Source: Streptomyces megasporus
GTDB taxonomy: Bacteria; Actinomycetota; Actinomycetes; Streptomycetales; Streptomycetaceae
NCBI RefSeq assembly: GCF_000718985.1
Contig: NZ_JODL01000013.1
Location: 62,001-126,000, forward strand
Reading direction: 5' to 3'
Length of the DNA: 64,000 nt
Under the pieces are notes generated by a model that saw nothing but the letters and a program-made list of their open reading frames with translations, was not told the DNA's origin and did no database searches. The stretch's first letter is position 1, and every line of letters starts with the position of its first letter. The position numbers and the translations under genes are program-made. Below, in pieces: positions 61,494 through 64,000 of the stretch.

Positions 61494-63130
61494 GAGGCCA
61501 TGCGTCCTTCCTGGGCCCGAAGCCGGTCCCGCAGCGCGAATTTCTGGATCTTTCCGGAGGGGGTTCGCGGCAGCGCCGGCACCACTTCCAGCCGCTCGGG
61601 CCAGTACGTACGGGCCATGCCGAGCCCGGCCAGGTGCGTGCGTACGCCCTCCAGGTCGGGGGCCGTGCCCTGGGTGACGAGGAACGCGCAGGCGCGTTCC
61701 CCGAGTCGTGCGTCCGGATAGCCGACCACGGCGACGTCCTTGACCGTGGGGTGGCGCAGCAGAGCCGCCTCGATCTCCAGCACCGGGAGGTTCTCGGCAC
61801 CCCGCATGATCACGTCCTTGACCCGGCCCGTGATCCGTATACCGCCGTGGCCGTCGTCCCGGGCGAGATCGCCGGTGTCGAACCAGCCGTCGGCGGTGAC
61901 GCAGGCGTCGTACACCTCCTGACGCCGGAAGTAGCCCACGCACTGGGCCGAGCCGCGCACCTGGAGCAGCCCGCTCGAACCCGGCTCCACCGCCACGCCG
62001 TCCTCGCCGACGATCCGCACCTCCATACCGGGCACGGCGGTGCCGTCGCTCTCGGCGGCGCGCATCGGCGGCTGCTCGGGGCGGGTGACGGTGACACAGC
62101 CGTTCTCCGTCATGCCCCACAGCGCGTACAGCCGGCAGCCGAGGACCTCGCGCGCGGCCTCCACCAGCGCCGGCGCTATGGGCGCGCTGCCGGTGGCGAA
62201 GCTCCGCAGTGCCGACAGGTCGTGCGGCGTCTCGCGCTGGGCGTCCATCAGGTCGGAGAGGAACGTGGGCGCGCCCATGAAGAAGGTCACTCGCCGCTCC
62301 TCGAGGACGCGCAGCATCCGTCGCGCGTCCCAGCGGTCCACCTGTACGGCCGTGGCGCCGAGGAGCAGCGGCATCACGAAGTTCCAGGTGAAGCCGGCCT
62401 GATGGGTGGTCGGCGACCCCATCGCGGTGACTTCGGAACCGGTCAGGCCGAGCACGTCGGCCTGTGCCCGGTTCATCGAGTACAGCGTGTTGTGGCTGTG
62501 CACCACCCCCTTGGGCTCACCGGTGGTGCCGGAGGTGAACATGAGCTGGGCGGCGTCATCGGGCCCCGCCTCGATCGCGTCCAGGGACGCGAGCAGCTCC
62601 GGGTCCGGCTCCGGCCCGTACAGATCGGTCACGAAGTCCAGCGCACCGCCGTCCAGGTCGCCGGCGCCCGCTCCGAGCAGCACCCGATGGCGCAGGGTCG
62701 GGACGGCCGCGGCGATCTCCGCGCTCATCTCCGCGTACGAGAAGCCGCGCACTTCGGCCGCGCCGATGTAGACCGGACTGGCGGTGAGCCGGGTCATGAA
62801 CTCGACCTCACGGCGGCGCATCACCGGAACCACCGGGCCCGCCACCGCGCCGACCCGGGCGGCGGCCAGGCAGAGTGCCACCAGCTCCCAGGAATTGGGC
62901 AGTTGGAGGGTCACCACGTCGCCGCGGCGCACTCCGAGCCGGAGCAGACCGACCGCGAGCCGGTCGACCCGGCGGGCCAGTTCGGCGTAGCTCACGGATT
63001 CGTGGGCGTCCCCCCGGTAGCAGACCAGGGCGGGCTTGTCCGGCTGTTCACGGGCCCAACGGCGCAGATCGTGCAGCAGGGTCTCGTCCCGCCACCAGCA
63101 GGCGGCGCGATAGGTGTCGGCGGCGGTCAA
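61490..63130 (-). CDS. Acyl/alicyclic acid-CoA ligase (cyclohexanecarboxylate-CoA ligase-like)
   Basis: 546 aa from a TTG start at 63130, supported by GGGAGG 6 bases upstream and the TTGA overlap with the transketolase stop. ANL enzyme with AQLMFTSGTTGEPKGVVHSH (A3), LWGMTENG (A5), GWFDTGDLARDDGHGGIRITGRVKDVIMRG (A7-A8) and the C-terminal Lys in TPSGKIQKFALR. It resembles AliA/cyclohexanecarboxylate-CoA ligases. Together with the ACAD gene it suggests activation and desaturation of a cyclic or medium acid, which may be a further building block or a catabolic side branch. Confidence 0.83.
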   Translation of the reverse strand: MTAADTYRAACWWRDETLLHDLRRWAREQPDKPALVCYRGDAHESVSYAELARRVDRLAVGLLRLGVRRGDVVTLQLPNSWELVALCLAAARVGAVAGPVVPVMRRREVEFMTRLTASPVYIGAAEVRGFSYAEMSAEIAAAVPTLRHRVLLGAGAGDLDGGALDFVTDLYGPEPDPELLASLDAIEAGPDDAAQLMFTSGTTGEPKGVVHSHNTLYSMNRAQADVLGLTGSEVTAMGSPTTHQAGFTWNFVMPLLLGATAVQVDRWDARRMLRVLEERRVTFFMGAPTFLSDLMDAQRETPHDLSALRSFATGSAPIAPALVEAAREVLGCRLYALWGMTENGCVTVTRPEQPPMRAAESDGTAVPGMEVRIVGEDGVAVEPGSSGLLQVRGSAQCVGYFRRQEVYDACVTADGWFDTGDLARDDGHGGIRITGRVKDVIMRGAENLPVLEIEAALLRHPTVKDVAVVGYPDARLGERACAFLVTQGTAPDLEGVRTHLAGLGMARTYWPERLEVVPALPRTPSGKIQKFALRDRLRAQEGRMAS

Positions 63131-64000
63131 CGGGTGCCTCCCCGGTGCGATTCGACGGATTTCCGGGCTTGTTCGGCGATCGTCCGGGCGCTGATACCGC
63201 CCCGTTCGATCAGATAGCGCTGGCTTCCGGCGACGGGGACGAACTCGTCCGGCAGCGCCATCCGGTGCACCCGCACCGGGCGTACGGCGCTGAGCGCCTC
63301 GGCGACCGCCGAGCCGAACCCGCCGGACCGCCAGTGCTCCTCGACGGTGATCACGGTGTCCCCTACACCCAGGGAGCTGAGCAGCGCGGAGGTGTCCAGC
63401 GGCTTGACGGTGTGCAGGTGCAGCACGTTCGCGGTGATGCCCTCGCCCTCCAGGAGATCGGCCGCCTCAAGGGCGGCGAGAACCGGGTAGGGGCCGCAGG
63501 CGGCCAGGGTGATGTCCGTGCCGGTCCGCAACTGCTGTGCCTTGCCGAGTCGCAGCGGCGGGCCGGCGGGCAGGTCGGGGGTGGCACCCCGGCCGAGCCG
63601 GAGGTAGACGGGACCGTCCAGGGCGAGGGCCTGGCGCAGCAACTCCTCGGTGCCGGCGGCGTCGCCCGGCACCACCACGGTCATGTGAGGCAGCGCCCGC
63701 ATCACCGCGAGGTCCTCCAGAGCGTGGTGGGTCGGGCCGAGGTGTCCGGCCGACACGCCGGAGTGGGTGGCCGCGATCAGCACCGGCAGGTTGCCCATCG
63801 CGATGTCGATCTTCACGGCCTCCACCGCGCGGGAGGAGGCGAACGCCGCCATGGTGTTGACCAGCGGGATGCGGCCCTCCCGAGCGAGACCGGCGGCCGC
63901 GCCCATCAGGGTGTGTTCGGCGATGCCGAGGTTGAGGTAGCGGTCGGCGGCGGAGCCGAAGTCCACTCCGCCGAACAGTCCGGTGTCGCTGTCCAGGACG
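63127..64000 (-). CDS. Transketolase C-terminal subunit (split type), 5-prime end outside window
   Basis: At least 291 aa; the frame stays open to the right edge (an internal GTG at 63966 is not the likely start). It contains the pyrimidine-binding domain (RYLNLGIAEHTLMGAAAGLAREGR, the catalytic Glu region) and the C-terminal domain (ITVEEHWRSGGFGSAVAEAL). The ThDP-diphosphate half must be a separate gene just outside the window. Split transketolases occur in secondary-metabolite clusters. Here it could supply erythrose 4-phosphate for the DAHP synthase, or transfer a two-carbon unit. Confidence 0.85.
   Translation of the reverse strand, partial: VLDSDTGLFGGVDFGSAADRYLNLGIAEHTLMGAAAGLAREGRIPLVNTMAAFASSRAVEAVKIDIAMGNLPVLIAATHSGVSAGHLGPTHHALEDLAVMRALPHMTVVVPGDAAGTEELLRQALALDGPVYLRLGRGATPDLPAGPPLRLGKAQQLRTGTDITLAACGPYPVLAALEAADLLEGEGITANVLHLHTVKPLDTSALLSSLGVGDTVITVEEHWRSGGFGSAVAEALSAVRPVRVHRMALPDEFVPVAGSQRYLIERGGISARTIAEQARKSVESHRGGTR

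Overview
The window is a high-GC chromosome segment that looks like Streptomyces or a close relative. The signs are strong third-position GC bias, GTG and TTG starts behind GGAGG-type ribosome sites, Tat signal peptides, CebR-type TGGGAGCGCTCCCA boxes in front of cellulases, and actinomycete families such as DIP1984, CGNR regulators and tandem IclR. No IS element, transposase, rRNA, complete tRNA or CRISPR array was found.

Left part (1-40.4 kb): accessory and catabolic genes. 1-6.6 kb is a surface-polysaccharide locus (Wzz-like protein, CelD-type GNAT, GH26 glycanase, ATP-grasp ligase, FAD oxidoreductase). 6.7-9.5 kb is a GH9 cellulase, and 18.4-19.6 kb a GH12 cellulase, each with a CebR box. 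9.6-18.2 kb holds an MHS-type transporter, a PrmC-related methylase, a membrane protein, a TetR/FMN-reductase pair with twin operators, a multicopper oxidase, a small alpha/beta-barrel protein and a lipoprotein. 19.8-21.4 kb has two cell-wall hydrolases. 21.7-26.1 kb is a tandem-IclR regulator divergent from pcaIJF (end of the beta-ketoadipate pathway). Then come a pectate lyase, a PP2C phosphatase, a sodium:solute symporter with a 43-aa partner, lipoamide dehydrogenase, a DIP1984 protein, a vWA protein with a secreted partner, a methyltransferase, and an MFS pump divergent from a CGNR regulator.

Right part (40.8-64.0 kb, continuing past the edge): a biosynthetic gene cluster that starts just after a tRNA 3-prime remnant (40558-40585). 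A salicylate synthase, aryl-AMP ligase and aryl carrier protein should make and load salicylate. A type I DAHP synthase, PhzE-, PhzD- and EntA/DhbA-like enzymes should make 3-hydroxyanthranilate. Two KAS III-like proteins, an amidohydrolase and an A-PCP NRPS should join and cyclise them. This is the logic of the benzoxazole antibiotics (caboxamycin, A33853, nataxazole, UK-1). The cluster also has a salicylate-hydroxylase-like monooxygenase, an exporter, VOC, WYL and CGNR regulators or accessory proteins, and an acyl-CoA dehydrogenase / CoA ligase / split-transketolase operon.

The most interesting non-coding signal is a set of inverted repeats with identical geometry. TACC-N17-GGTA occurs before the salicylate synthase, before the second KAS III operon, and between the exporter and the cluster CGNR gene. 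The related TAAC(C/T)-N17-GGTTA occurs twice between the other CGNR gene and its divergent MFS gene. This suggests the operator type of the little-studied CGNR regulators and a cluster-wide regulon.
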